DNA of 64,000 nt from Catalimonadaceae bacterium JC749 (lineage in GTDB: Bacteria > Bacteroidota > Bacteroidia > Cytophagales > Cyclobacteriaceae): the NCBI GenBank assembly GCA_021730635.1, contig JAJNNC010000001.1, positions 124,001-188,000 on the forward strand, read 5' to 3'. Positions 36,123 through 44,046 of the stretch are shown here, one piece after another (position 1 is the first letter of the stretch; each line of letters opens with the position of its first letter). The notes under the pieces were generated by a model, which did no database searches, was not told the origin of the DNA, and saw nothing but the letters and a program-made list of their open reading frames with translations. The translations under genes were made by a program, and so were the position numbers.

Positions 36123-37688
36123 TTACTTCACGTACTGATCCCAAAGGCCATAAGATTCCTTTTTTAGTCCGCGAGGGATAGCAAGGGCAGCCACTACTAA
36201 TCCTATACAAGTTCCGGTGATGCTGAGGGCCAGAGGGCTATCTTGTACGATCCAGGGACCAATCGCTACCACCAGACCCAGTAGAATGTTCAGGTAACGA
36301 CCGATACGTACAATTTCTCCCATACATATCACTGAAATGACCAGGATCAGTGAGCCTGCCAGATGGAAAATGTCGGCAGCCGTGGCCTCAATACTTACGC
36401 CAAAAAGGGCCGGGGCAAACATAAGCCCTAAGCCCAGGATAGCTGATACCACGAGGGTCCAGGGAAAACTCATTCCCCAGATAGAAGCTTTGAAAACCTT
36501 GCCCGGATTTTGCGGCAGTTCCATCAATTCCGGAGAACGTTCATCCTGGTTATGCTCAAAAGATTCTCCTCCTTTCCAAAATACTTTCCACAGGGAATCA
36601 CCCCGCCTTTTGGCCTGTACCATATGCTGGCCCATGGCAATCACCTCATCAAACTCCAGGGGAATCATGGGTAACATAATGGCGGCCGCCAGGAGGCAAA
36701 AAGTACACCAGGCTCCTACAATCACTGGCTGGGAGATCACCAGGAAGATATGGACCAGCCCCAAAGGAATGACCAGAATGCCAAAGATAGTCACCATCCA
36801 GGGCATGGTACGCCAGCGGGAAGGGCTGCCCATCCACCCCATCAGAAACTCGAGTGTATAAGCAAAGGCACCAAAAGCACCATCAGAAATAGGAAGAGAA
36901 TGAGACATGTTAGAATTAAGCACCTGTCGGGTGCCGTCTCCAAAGAAGGGGTCCCAGGCATGGTCAATATAACCCAACTGGAAGGCACCCAGATAGCGGG
37001 ATACTACCCATCCAAAAAAACCAAGCACAATCATGATCCAGCGCTGCGGCCAGCTAGACGGATTATAGCTCCAGCCGGGCGGCACTTCTGACCCCATTTT
37101 CATATACATGATCATATTAGGCATGCCTGGAATGAGTATGGTCAGGGAAATGACCAACACGCCTACCAGCGTATCGTTGAGGTAAGCCGCAGCATTCGGT
37201 GCCCAAAAGAGAAGCGGTGCCAAACTGAGCCAGATACCAATAAAGCAACAGATCCACAGGCTCACCGGGCGGTTGGGCGTGAGGGTGCGCCAGCCAAAGA
37301 AGATCAGCAGCAATCCGCTGATGATATCGCTCCAGGTCATAAAGCTGATCCGCTGCTGTAGCGTTAGCCATACTTCCCGGCCCCCACTGGGCGCAACAGT
37401 AGCTTTGGCGTAGCTAAACGTGAGCGGGGAAAGCACCAGCCACACACCCAGGATCACCAGCAGCCAGTAGATCCATAGGGTCTGCATATGATGCATGTGG
37501 AGCATCTGCATGCGCTGATCCTTACTCATGGTGTGATCATGCATTTCGTGGCCTTGCCCTTCCTGATGCCCTCCTTTACCTCCCTGTTCTTTCATAGAAT
37601 GGTGTTCGGACATAGGCCGGGTGACACCTCGCTGGCCCATACCGCCATGCTGATGCTTTTTCTGGTGCTTATGTGCTTTGTCTTTCAT
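36123..37688 (-). CDS. SPW-repeat and VKOR-like multispanning membrane protein
   Basis: A 521-residue protein. A cytoplasm- or periplasm-facing N-terminus (about residues 1-68) is extremely rich in His, Met, Gly and Lys. Two SPW-repeat blocks follow (WSDIISGLLLIFFGWRTL at 119-136 and a second WICCFIGIWLSLAPLLFW). The central VKOR-like region contains a CxxC (C328 and C331 in GAWCTFC) in the membrane, and another helical pair closes the protein. VKOR-type proteins oxidise quinols or thiols. With the metal-binding N-terminus and the copper neighbours, a redox or metal-handling envelope role is plausible; that is inference. The gene is separated from CopB by a glycosidase and a methyltransferase. 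Confidence 0.75.
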   Translation of the reverse strand: MKDKAHKHQKKHQHGGMGQRGVTRPMSEHHSMKEQGGKGGHQEGQGHEMHDHTMSKDQRMQMLHMHHMQTLWIYWLLVILGVWLVLSPLTFSYAKATVAPSGGREVWLTLQQRISFMTWSDIISGLLLIFFGWRTLTPNRPVSLWICCFIGIWLSLAPLLFWAPNAAAYLNDTLVGVLVISLTILIPGMPNMIMYMKMGSEVPPGWSYNPSSWPQRWIMIVLGFFGWVVSRYLGAFQLGYIDHAWDPFFGDGTRQVLNSNMSHSLPISDGAFGAFAYTLEFLMGWMGSPSRWRTMPWMVTIFGILVIPLGLVHIFLVISQPVIVGAWCTFCLLAAAIMLPMIPLEFDEVIAMGQHMVQAKRRGDSLWKVFWKGGESFEHNQDERSPELMELPQNPGKVFKASIWGMSFPWTLVVSAILGLGLMFAPALFGVSIEATAADIFHLAGSLILVISVICMGEIVRIGRYLNILLGLVVAIGPWIVQDSPLALSITGTCIGLVVAALAIPRGLKKESYGLWDQYVK

Positions 37689-37735
37689 GGCTGCTATTAT
37701 TTAAAAAACTTCTTTGTTGTCTTTATTAATAGGGG

Positions 37736-37903
37736 CTAAGAAATAGAGGCTTTCAGCCAATACGCCTGACTTGCTCCATCTGAATGATGCTCTTTAATCC
37801 GGTATTCCATCTGCAAAGCTCTTTCGAACACTTCTTCATCCAGGTAGGGCAGCCTGGCATGGCGGGCTATCACCTGTATGGCATGTGAAAAAATCAGATA
37901 CAA
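37736..37903 (-). CDS. Possible small ORF upstream of the VKOR/SPW gene
   Basis: Translation of the minus strand between the VKOR/SPW start and the channel gene gives 55 codons ending ALQMEYRIKEHHSDGASQAYW. It starts with TTG at 37901-37903 (or GTG at 37871-37873) after an in-frame TAA. The composition looks protein-like, but there is no ATG and no family. The weak operator copy at 37962-37994 lies about 59 bp upstream. It could be a small leader gene or a remnant of one. Confidence 0.3.
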   Translation of the reverse strand: MYLIFSHAIQVIARHARLPYLDEEVFERALQMEYRIKEHHSDGASQAYWLKASIS

Positions 37904-37961
37904 TACAAACTTATATCGTTATTATGCTAACCGCCGGAGGATAATAGTGTTCCTGATGCTG

Positions 37962-37994
37962 TATACAAGATTTTGTTTTTTTGTTATAAAATAT
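37962..37994 (-). promoter_or_regulatory. Weak copy of the proposed HMA-AraC operator (VKOR/SPW)
   Basis: Plus-strand half-sites TATACAAGATT (37962-37972) and GTTATAAAATA (37983-37993), 21 bp apart. It lies upstream of the small ORF and VKOR/SPW gene, close to the end of the channel gene. The weakest of the seven copies. Confidence 0.3.
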
Positions 37995-38021
37995 AGGTGT
38001 ACAGCCAAGCAATAGGCTATT

Positions 38022-39041
38022 TTATCCGGAAGACTTTCCATTATAGATATCCTGCCAACTCCAACCATCATTCTGCAACAGACCTGACAGTAAGCTTCTC
38101 CTTGACTTGAGCTGCTGAAATTTTGTGCGTATTTCTTCAGGATCATCCGCTATAGCTATGCCCGCCTTGGTTAAGGCAGCGAGCGCAGGAAGCGGTTCCT
38201 CCTGCGGCACAGGCTTGATGAAGGTATGCTTGAGCATATTGAGATGAAAGCTTATAGCATCTCTTAAGGGCATGAGGTCTTTCCGGGCTATATCATCTTC
38301 CTGTTGAACCGCCAGCCACCATATGCTCAAAGCTTCGTCCAGATTGGTAAGATTGACGGCTACGGCATCTTTTTTATGGCCTGTATGAAAAAAATGTAAA
38401 ACGGGGTAGGCCATATGGCTTTGTGTATGCTTATTCAGCAGTTGCTGTAGCTGAGCTACGTATGGCATTAAACGGGAAAAGTCATGGCCATTCCAGGTAT
38501 TCAGGAGAATCTGCTGGGGAGAGTTTCCCAGATTACTAATACAAAGACTCAAAGTTCTTTTATTGATGATGGCGGTAGAAACGGAGACAAAGTAGCTGAT
38601 GGCAGTTGTGATAAAAATGAAACCAGTGAAGGAGAAAACAGCCGTGAGCACTTGCCAGAATTTGCTACCCGATTTAAAATCCCCATTACCCATGGTAGAC
38701 AGCACATAGCCACTGAAATAGATTTTGTCCAGTAAACCTGCCGTTTCCTCTTTCGTGGAAGAAACCACTGATCTTTCTTCACTCAGTAGCATGAGGTACA
38801 GCCCTGCCCAGAACAACAGAACCCACAGAGCAAGGGTAGACAACAAAATGAAAACACCCGCTAACCTGAGCGGCCTTTTCGTCTGAAATGTCTTGCTTAG
38901 GAAAAGGAAAAAGTACCAAATCCTGTGATTCATATGGTGTGTGAGCAGGCCAGCACCACTGGAAGAAAGAGTGGTATAAAAAAAATCATAGGCAACCAAC
39001 ATGACTACCCCTACGCCTGCTATAAAAATAAAAATATTCAT
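38022..39041 (-). CDS. Potassium-channel-like membrane protein
   Basis: A 339-residue protein with about four membrane segments and a pore-loop pattern (DKIYFSGYVLSTMGNGDF) before a final helix. The filter reads TMGNGD (residues 116-121) where classical K+ channels have TVGYGD. The C-terminal 150 residues are cytoplasmic and helical, with no RCK domain. It may conduct K+ or a less selective cation. It follows HMA-AraC regulator 1 by 16 bp on the same strand, so it may be co-transcribed with the metal genes. Confidence 0.7.
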   Translation of the reverse strand: MNIFIFIAGVGVVMLVAYDFFYTTLSSSGAGLLTHHMNHRIWYFFLFLSKTFQTKRPLRLAGVFILLSTLALWVLLFWAGLYLMLLSEERSVVSSTKEETAGLLDKIYFSGYVLSTMGNGDFKSGSKFWQVLTAVFSFTGFIFITTAISYFVSVSTAIINKRTLSLCISNLGNSPQQILLNTWNGHDFSRLMPYVAQLQQLLNKHTQSHMAYPVLHFFHTGHKKDAVAVNLTNLDEALSIWWLAVQQEDDIARKDLMPLRDAISFHLNMLKHTFIKPVPQEEPLPALAALTKAGIAIADDPEEIRTKFQQLKSRRSLLSGLLQNDGWSWQDIYNGKSSG

Positions 39042-39057
39042 GATCCGGATTTTATCA

Positions 39058-39657
39058 TTAAACTTTATCGATGGGTGTTCGCATCGGAAAACCTCCCTTT
39101 CCTGAAGTACTTTTCCGATAGGCAGAAACAGAGATACCGGTCACTTTTTTAAACTGAGAAGAAAGATAATGAACACTGCTATATCCTAATTGAGCGGCAA
39201 TCTGCCCCAGGCTCATTTCGTCGTAGTCGATAAGCTCTTTCACTTTTTCTACCCTCAACTGTATGTAATACTGTTCTATGGTTCTGCCCTCCACCTTAGA
39301 GAACAGTTTACTCACATAATAATAATTCTTACCAACGCTGCTGGCGATGAATTTAGAAAGTGACAGGGTTTCTTTTTCCGCCGGCGGCATCTGAAGGAAA
39401 CGAATGACAGCCAGTTTGATCTGCTCCAAAAGAACCATATCCTTGTCCTGAAGTAATTCAAACCCAAGTTCGTTTAATTCAGAGGCAATCGCTTCCCATG
39501 AAACCGCCTCAGGGATTTTCACCTGAGCATAGCCTAACTCAACATGTGATATTTGAACACCCAGTGATGTTAAAGTGTTTTTTATGGCCATAATGCAGCG
39601 GTCACATACCATATTTTTAATATGTAAAATTGTACCTTTCATAATATTGCTATTCAT
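39058..39657 (-). CDS. HMA-AraC regulator 1 (CxxC HMA-like domain fused to AraC HTH)
   Basis: A 199-residue regulator. Residues 8-80 resemble an Atx1-type heavy-metal-associated domain with the motif NMVCDRC (C18 and C21), and residues 95-185 form an AraC HTH (YYIQLRVEKVKELIDYDEMSLGQIAAQLGYSSVHYLSSQFKKVTG). The N-terminal cysteines suit a direct Cu+ or Ag+ sensor; binding is inferred. It lies downstream of TRASH and DUF3347 on the cus strand. The protein is a clear paralogue of regulator 2 (54025-54609), with the same MVCDRC motif and domain order. ATG 39642 is an alternative start. Confidence 0.85.
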   Translation of the reverse strand: MNSNIMKGTILHIKNMVCDRCIMAIKNTLTSLGVQISHVELGYAQVKIPEAVSWEAIASELNELGFELLQDKDMVLLEQIKLAVIRFLQMPPAEKETLSLSKFIASSVGKNYYYVSKLFSKVEGRTIEQYYIQLRVEKVKELIDYDEMSLGQIAAQLGYSSVHYLSSQFKKVTGISVSAYRKSTSGKGGFPMRTPIDKV

Positions 39658-39674
39658 GAAGCACTAGCGCTTAT

Positions 39675-40127
39675 TTAGGGAGAGGTCTGTTTGTATAGGC
39701 TGAAGTTCTCTTTGGATTGAAAGTATAAGACCTCATCACTATGGTTGCCCTTTCGCACAATGTAAGCTTCTGATTTATCTACCTTTTCACCCGTCACAGG
39801 ATCTTTGGCATAACGCACCTGCGGATCATTTTTGATTCTGCCTACACACATCTGGCAGCAGCCATAATAGGTTTTGCCTTCAAAGGGTACAGGTATCTGC
39901 TTCTTACCGCCCATATAGGCATCGTTGACCATACAGACCAACTCAGCGGAAATACCTGCCTCCTGCCTTCCCTGTGATAGGTAGGCTGAGGCAGGCTGTT
40001 CTGCGATTTCAGTATCCGTCTGTTTTGTGAAATTAAAATAAGTAAATCCTATAAAAGCGGCAGCCACCACCGTAATGATTAAAAGGCTGGTAAGTTTGCC
40101 TGTTGTTTTCTCTTGATGTTTTTTCAT
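39675..40127 (-). CDS. Exported TRASH-like metal-binding protein
   Basis: A 150-residue protein with a single N-terminal hydrophobic segment (LTSLLIITVVAAAFIGFTYF), so it is secreted or anchored. The body shows a metal-type cysteine pattern: C65-M66 (VCMVNDAYMGGKKQIPVPF), then C90-C91-x2-C94 (YYGCCQMC). This resembles TRASH/YHS-type motifs, which bind copper or other soft metals. It is probably a periplasmic metal carrier. Its start is ATG 40127 (MKKHQEKTTG), not the upstream frame at 40166. Confidence 0.7.
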   Translation of the reverse strand: MKKHQEKTTGKLTSLLIITVVAAAFIGFTYFNFTKQTDTEIAEQPASAYLSQGRQEAGISAELVCMVNDAYMGGKKQIPVPFEGKTYYGCCQMCVGRIKNDPQVRYAKDPVTGEKVDKSEAYIVRKGNHSDEVLYFQSKENFSLYKQTSP

Positions 40128-40203
40128 AGTTCTATTGTTAAAAAGAGGCTGCTCATACAGCAGCACAGATCGTGGTCTGTGCCTGCCGGATCAGAGCGAT
40201 TTC

Positions 40204-40743
40204 TTACTGCAAGGTTTTTTCTACTGAGCCACACTGCAACATCTTATCTCCGAAATAAGGATTTTTGATCTCCTGCTCACTAGCCAGCCAGTAGGCACCC
40301 TGGTTGTTATTAGCCATAGGGCAATAAGCCTGGTATACCTCTCCGGAAACAATAGATCCTTCTACCAAGGTTACCATGGCATTGCTGAGCGCCACAAAAG
40401 CCTCCCGTTGCTTTTCAAGGGAAGAAGCTTGTGCTATTTTGCCAGCTTGCTGTTGTGCTTCTGTGGCATGATCCAATGCTTTAAGAGAAGCTGCCAACAT
40501 TTCCGCCCCTTTCTGAGCCTCATGAACCTCCGAAGCAACCAAAGCTGTTTGGATATGCAGGTAATGCTGGTAGGCAGTTTCTATTTTTTTATCCTTAAAC
40601 ACCGGACTGCCTGTCTGCTTTTGATGCAGGGCATGTCCTTCAGCTTTTGCATCCTGAGGGTGGCCCGATTGAGCCTGTGAAACAGAAAATGGCAACACAA
40701 AGGCTATCGCTATGATGATCGGTTTTACATTTTTTCTTTTCAT
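40204..40743 (-). CDS. DUF3347 periplasmic protein
   Basis: A 179-residue exported protein (signal about residues 1-24, FVLPFSVSQAQ). After a His-rich stretch comes the helical DUF3347 fold, ending with CPMANNNQGAYWLASEQEIKNPYFG and MLQCG. The same ending, CPM...GAYWL...EI.NPYFG...ML.CG, closes the CusB protein encoded upstream, so this is a free-standing copy of the CusB C-terminal domain. It may bind metal through its cysteines and exchange it with CusB. The gap to cusB is 51 bp. Confidence 0.82.
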   Translation of the reverse strand: MKRKNVKPIIIAIAFVLPFSVSQAQSGHPQDAKAEGHALHQKQTGSPVFKDKKIETAYQHYLHIQTALVASEVHEAQKGAEMLAASLKALDHATEAQQQAGKIAQASSLEKQREAFVALSNAMVTLVEGSIVSGEVYQAYCPMANNNQGAYWLASEQEIKNPYFGDKMLQCGSVEKTLQ

Positions 40744-40794
40744 GATAATGTTGTTTTGTTCTAGTGATTTATTTTGGTCATATACATAATTTCG

Positions 40795-42582
40795 TTAATG
40801 CTGATGATCGGCGGAAGGTTGAGGCTGGCCTCTCCCTTCTTCGAATACCCGACTGCCCTTCCGGTAGGTTTCTGTCAATTCTCCACAGCCAAGCATTTGC
40901 TCGCCGAAATACGGATTGCGTATTTCTTCTGTCTCACTGAGCCAGTAAGCTCCTTCATCACCAAAGACCATAGGGCAGAAGTCTTTGTATACTTTCTCTT
41001 TTTCCAGCCCAAAAGACTCCGTGATCTCAAGCATATGCTGCGAAAGTGAGCTAAAATGTTCCCGAAGCTTTTCCAGATTTTCTGCGCCCTCAAAGGCAGT
41101 CAGGCTCTCTGCAAATTGGCTGGCCAACGCCATCCAGCGGTCGTGTGCCTGACCTTGGAGTAATCGCATTTCTACCTGGCCCAGGGTACTTTGCGCCTTG
41201 GCTGCTGCCTGTTTTGCAGCTGCTCCATCAGAATCTACCAGCGCATTTTTTACGTCAAAGTAAGCTTCTGCTACTGCGGTAATCTGCTGACGAAAAGCCT
41301 GGGGTACGTCCATGGTTTTGCTTTCCGGTCGACTCATCATGCTATAGTTACCCGAAAGCTGCGCCGCAGCATCTACAGCAAACACGCCATTGGTCACAAT
41401 CTCTTCACCTGCTTCCAGACCAGCCTCTACCAGATACATGTCGCCCATGCGCGGTCCGATGGTAATCTCACGCATCTCATAAGAGGGCATGTCCGCATCG
41501 GGCACCTTTACATAGACCACCGAACGCTTACCTGACCAAAGCAAAGCGGTTCGTGGAATAGCCAGGGAAGAGGCCTGTGCCTCCAGGTCAGACTGTATGC
41601 GTGCTGTCACAAACATCTCCGGTTTGAGTGCTCCCTTAGGATTGGCCGTTTCGGCCCGAACGGACGCTGCCCGTGTCTCCGGGTTAATGATCGGATCGAT
41701 ATAAGTGACCTTTGCCTCAAATGTCTTTCCAGGAAGGGCTGCCACTGTAAAGGAAACGGCATCTCCTATCTCTATGAAAGGCAAATCTGTTTCATACGCA
41801 TCGATCATGATCCAGACCCGACTCAAATCCACCACTTTAAAAAGGACAGAACCCGTGTTTACATAATCTCCTACAGCAATGTTACGCTGGATTACTACAC
41901 CACCTTTATCTGCCACTATGGCCAGTTGATCACTCACTTTTCCCGAGGTCTCAACAGCATCAATTTGCTTTTCTGTCAGCTTCCAGAGCTTGAGTTTTTC
42001 ACGGGCAGCGGTGTACAATTCTGGATAGGTTCCTTTTAATTTGGCAGCTTCCAGCAGTTCCTGCTGGGCCGTGCGTAGCTCGGGTGAATACACTGAAGCC
42101 AGTCGTTCTCCGGGTTGTACCCGCTGTCCGGTAAAATTGACGAAGAGCCGCTCAATACGTCCGGGAAACTTAGCAGTGATAGAAGCGATCTGTTGTTCAT
42201 CGGCCTGCACCTTCCCAGTAAGCAACACTTCTCCTTCGGGAGAAACACCCTTTACGCTTGACGTGTGGATATTGGCCATCGCTATGGCTTCGGGTGTCAT
42301 ACTGTGGACCAGAGGGTTGGTAGCTGATACAGAAGGCGCGGAAGCTACCGGTACCAGATCCATCCCACAGATGGGGCACTGCCCCGGCTCCGACTGCCTG
42401 ATCTGCGGGTGCATGGAGCAGGTCCAGACTTCATCGGAAGATGCATCATGCTGATGTGACGCAGATGGTTCATGGTCTTCATGAACGGCAGAAGGCTTTA
42501 ACCCCCATCCGATGAGGCCTCCCAGTACCAAGGCCAAAAGGATGGTTAGAACGCTTTTTTTATGTTTTACTATATTATTCAT
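40795..42582 (-). CDS. cusB: CusB-type RND periplasmic adaptor
   Basis: A 595-residue membrane-fusion protein of a heavy-metal RND pump. The N-terminus has a signal/anchor helix (VLTILLALVLGGLIGWGL) and a His-rich stretch. The heavy-metal-binding motif WTCSMHPQIRQSEPGQCPICGM follows (C55, C69, C72). The HlyD-type barrel and hairpin come next (VQPGERLASVYSPELRTAQQELLEAAK), then a C-terminal DUF3347 domain with FCPM...GAYWLSETEEIRNPYFG. The end reads PSADHQH, a possible metal tail. It bridges CusA and the TolC-like CusC to move Cu+ or Ag+ to the outside. Confidence 0.9.
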   Translation of the reverse strand: MNNIVKHKKSVLTILLALVLGGLIGWGLKPSAVHEDHEPSASHQHDASSDEVWTCSMHPQIRQSEPGQCPICGMDLVPVASAPSVSATNPLVHSMTPEAIAMANIHTSSVKGVSPEGEVLLTGKVQADEQQIASITAKFPGRIERLFVNFTGQRVQPGERLASVYSPELRTAQQELLEAAKLKGTYPELYTAAREKLKLWKLTEKQIDAVETSGKVSDQLAIVADKGGVVIQRNIAVGDYVNTGSVLFKVVDLSRVWIMIDAYETDLPFIEIGDAVSFTVAALPGKTFEAKVTYIDPIINPETRAASVRAETANPKGALKPEMFVTARIQSDLEAQASSLAIPRTALLWSGKRSVVYVKVPDADMPSYEMREITIGPRMGDMYLVEAGLEAGEEIVTNGVFAVDAAAQLSGNYSMMSRPESKTMDVPQAFRQQITAVAEAYFDVKNALVDSDGAAAKQAAAKAQSTLGQVEMRLLQGQAHDRWMALASQFAESLTAFEGAENLEKLREHFSSLSQHMLEITESFGLEKEKVYKDFCPMVFGDEGAYWLSETEEIRNPYFGEQMLGCGELTETYRKGSRVFEEGRGQPQPSADHQH

Positions 42583-42602
42583 TTCTTTTCGGTTTAACTT
42601 TT

Positions 42603-44036
42603 TCAGTTATCCAATTCCGTAGTTGCCAATCTCTCAAGCATAGCCGCTGTCACATGTTGATCTACGATCGCTGTGATGAGTTTGAGCTGAAAATCTAGCA
42701 GTTGTTGCTGTACGCTGAGCACTTCCTCCAAGCCCTGACCCTCCGAAGTATAACTGATCCTGAGCAGATTCAGGGTCTGCCTGGCCAGGGCTGCCTGTTC
42801 CTGGTAGAGCGTTGTTCTCCGGGTCGCATCATCCAGATCGCGTATTGCATGGTGCCACTGTGTGGTAAGCTGGTTGACCGTTTGTTCCTTTCGCTGCTGT
42901 ACGGCCTGCTGTTTGAGCGCCGCCTCCTGCCGCATGGCAGTGTATTTTTTCCGGTAAATAGGGATACTCATCCTAAGCATGGGCATCAGCATATCGTTTC
43001 CTCCCATAGACATGCCATCTTCCACCCTTGGGCGGAAAGGCATATAGGTGATCCCCGCACCCAACATGGGTCTCCCTTCCAGCCGGGCCATCTCTTCCTG
43101 CACCTCATAGGCTTCGGTTTCAGCATCCAGCATTTTTAGCATAGGATGGTTCATCGTGATACTATCCAACAAAGCATGATGATTCAGGATCAAGGGTTGG
43201 CTGACAAGGGTATCGGCAATCCTGACAGGCTCATGATAGTCTCTGTTGAGATGCTGGTTGAATTCTGCCTGTAAGTGAGCATGGGCATCTTGTAATGAAG
43301 CCAGCGTATTGTCCAGTCCCTTCATTTCTATCCGGATTCTCAGCACATCGCTCATGCCTGATTTGCCGAAGCGCATTGCTCTACCGGATGAACCCATCGC
43401 AGGGGCTACATTGCCAGCGCTGTTTGTGCTCGAAGAATTGCTTCCATTTCTATTGCCCCCCATATTTCCCATTGAGGATTCTGAAGCAGGTGGTGAGGCA
43501 CTGTTCATAGTATTATCATTCGGCATACTACCAGGAGTTGCCTCACTGCTACCGCCATTTTGAAAGCGTACCAGGGCCAGACGCTCATAGGCTCGAAGAA
43601 TAGCCAGATTTTCTTCAGTAACACTGATCTCTTTCTCCAGGCGGTACATTTCATACCACGTACTTTTTACCTCATAGAACAAGCGGTTTTTAGCATCCTG
43701 AAACACCTCATACCGGGCCAGTGCCATTTTACTGGCTTCATCTTTTCGAGCGCGGAGCATACCAAACCAGGGAAACATTTGCATAAGTTGGATGTCTGCC
43801 TGCTGGTTGCCCATCACCCGTTCCATAGTCTGAAGGAAAAAACCCATACTTAACTCAGGATCCGGTAGGCCGCCTACCTGCGGCACCCTCTCTAAGGCCG
43901 CCAGGTACTCACTGAAATAAGCTTTCAGCTCAGGGTTGTTTTCCGCAGCGAGTTGCAAGTATTCTTCCATTTCCTGAGCAAAGGTGATTTGCCAGAGGCT
44001 CAATAAAACGAAAGTGATGATTAACAATCTTTTCAT
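42603..44036 (-). CDS. cusC: TolC-type outer-membrane channel (CusC-like)
   Basis: A 477-residue TolC-type protein with a signal (about residues 1-20). The two coiled halves are separated by an insertion of about 80 residues rich in Asn, Ser, Gly and Met (from GGSSEATPGSMPNDNTM to SSGRAMRFGKSG). Methionines in this loop suit copper or silver binding, but this is inference. The helical arms (EDATRRTTLYQEQAALARQTLNLLRISYTSEGQG) fit the TolC fold. It forms the outer part of the CusCBA efflux duct. The gaps to cusA (10 bp) and cusB (20 bp) are short. Confidence 0.88.
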   Translation of the reverse strand: MKRLLIITFVLLSLWQITFAQEMEEYLQLAAENNPELKAYFSEYLAALERVPQVGGLPDPELSMGFFLQTMERVMGNQQADIQLMQMFPWFGMLRARKDEASKMALARYEVFQDAKNRLFYEVKSTWYEMYRLEKEISVTEENLAILRAYERLALVRFQNGGSSEATPGSMPNDNTMNSASPPASESSMGNMGGNRNGSNSSSTNSAGNVAPAMGSSGRAMRFGKSGMSDVLRIRIEMKGLDNTLASLQDAHAHLQAEFNQHLNRDYHEPVRIADTLVSQPLILNHHALLDSITMNHPMLKMLDAETEAYEVQEEMARLEGRPMLGAGITYMPFRPRVEDGMSMGGNDMLMPMLRMSIPIYRKKYTAMRQEAALKQQAVQQRKEQTVNQLTTQWHHAIRDLDDATRRTTLYQEQAALARQTLNLLRISYTSEGQGLEEVLSVQQQLLDFQLKLITAIVDQHVTAAMLERLATTELDN

Positions 44037-44046
44037 GATCTCTATA

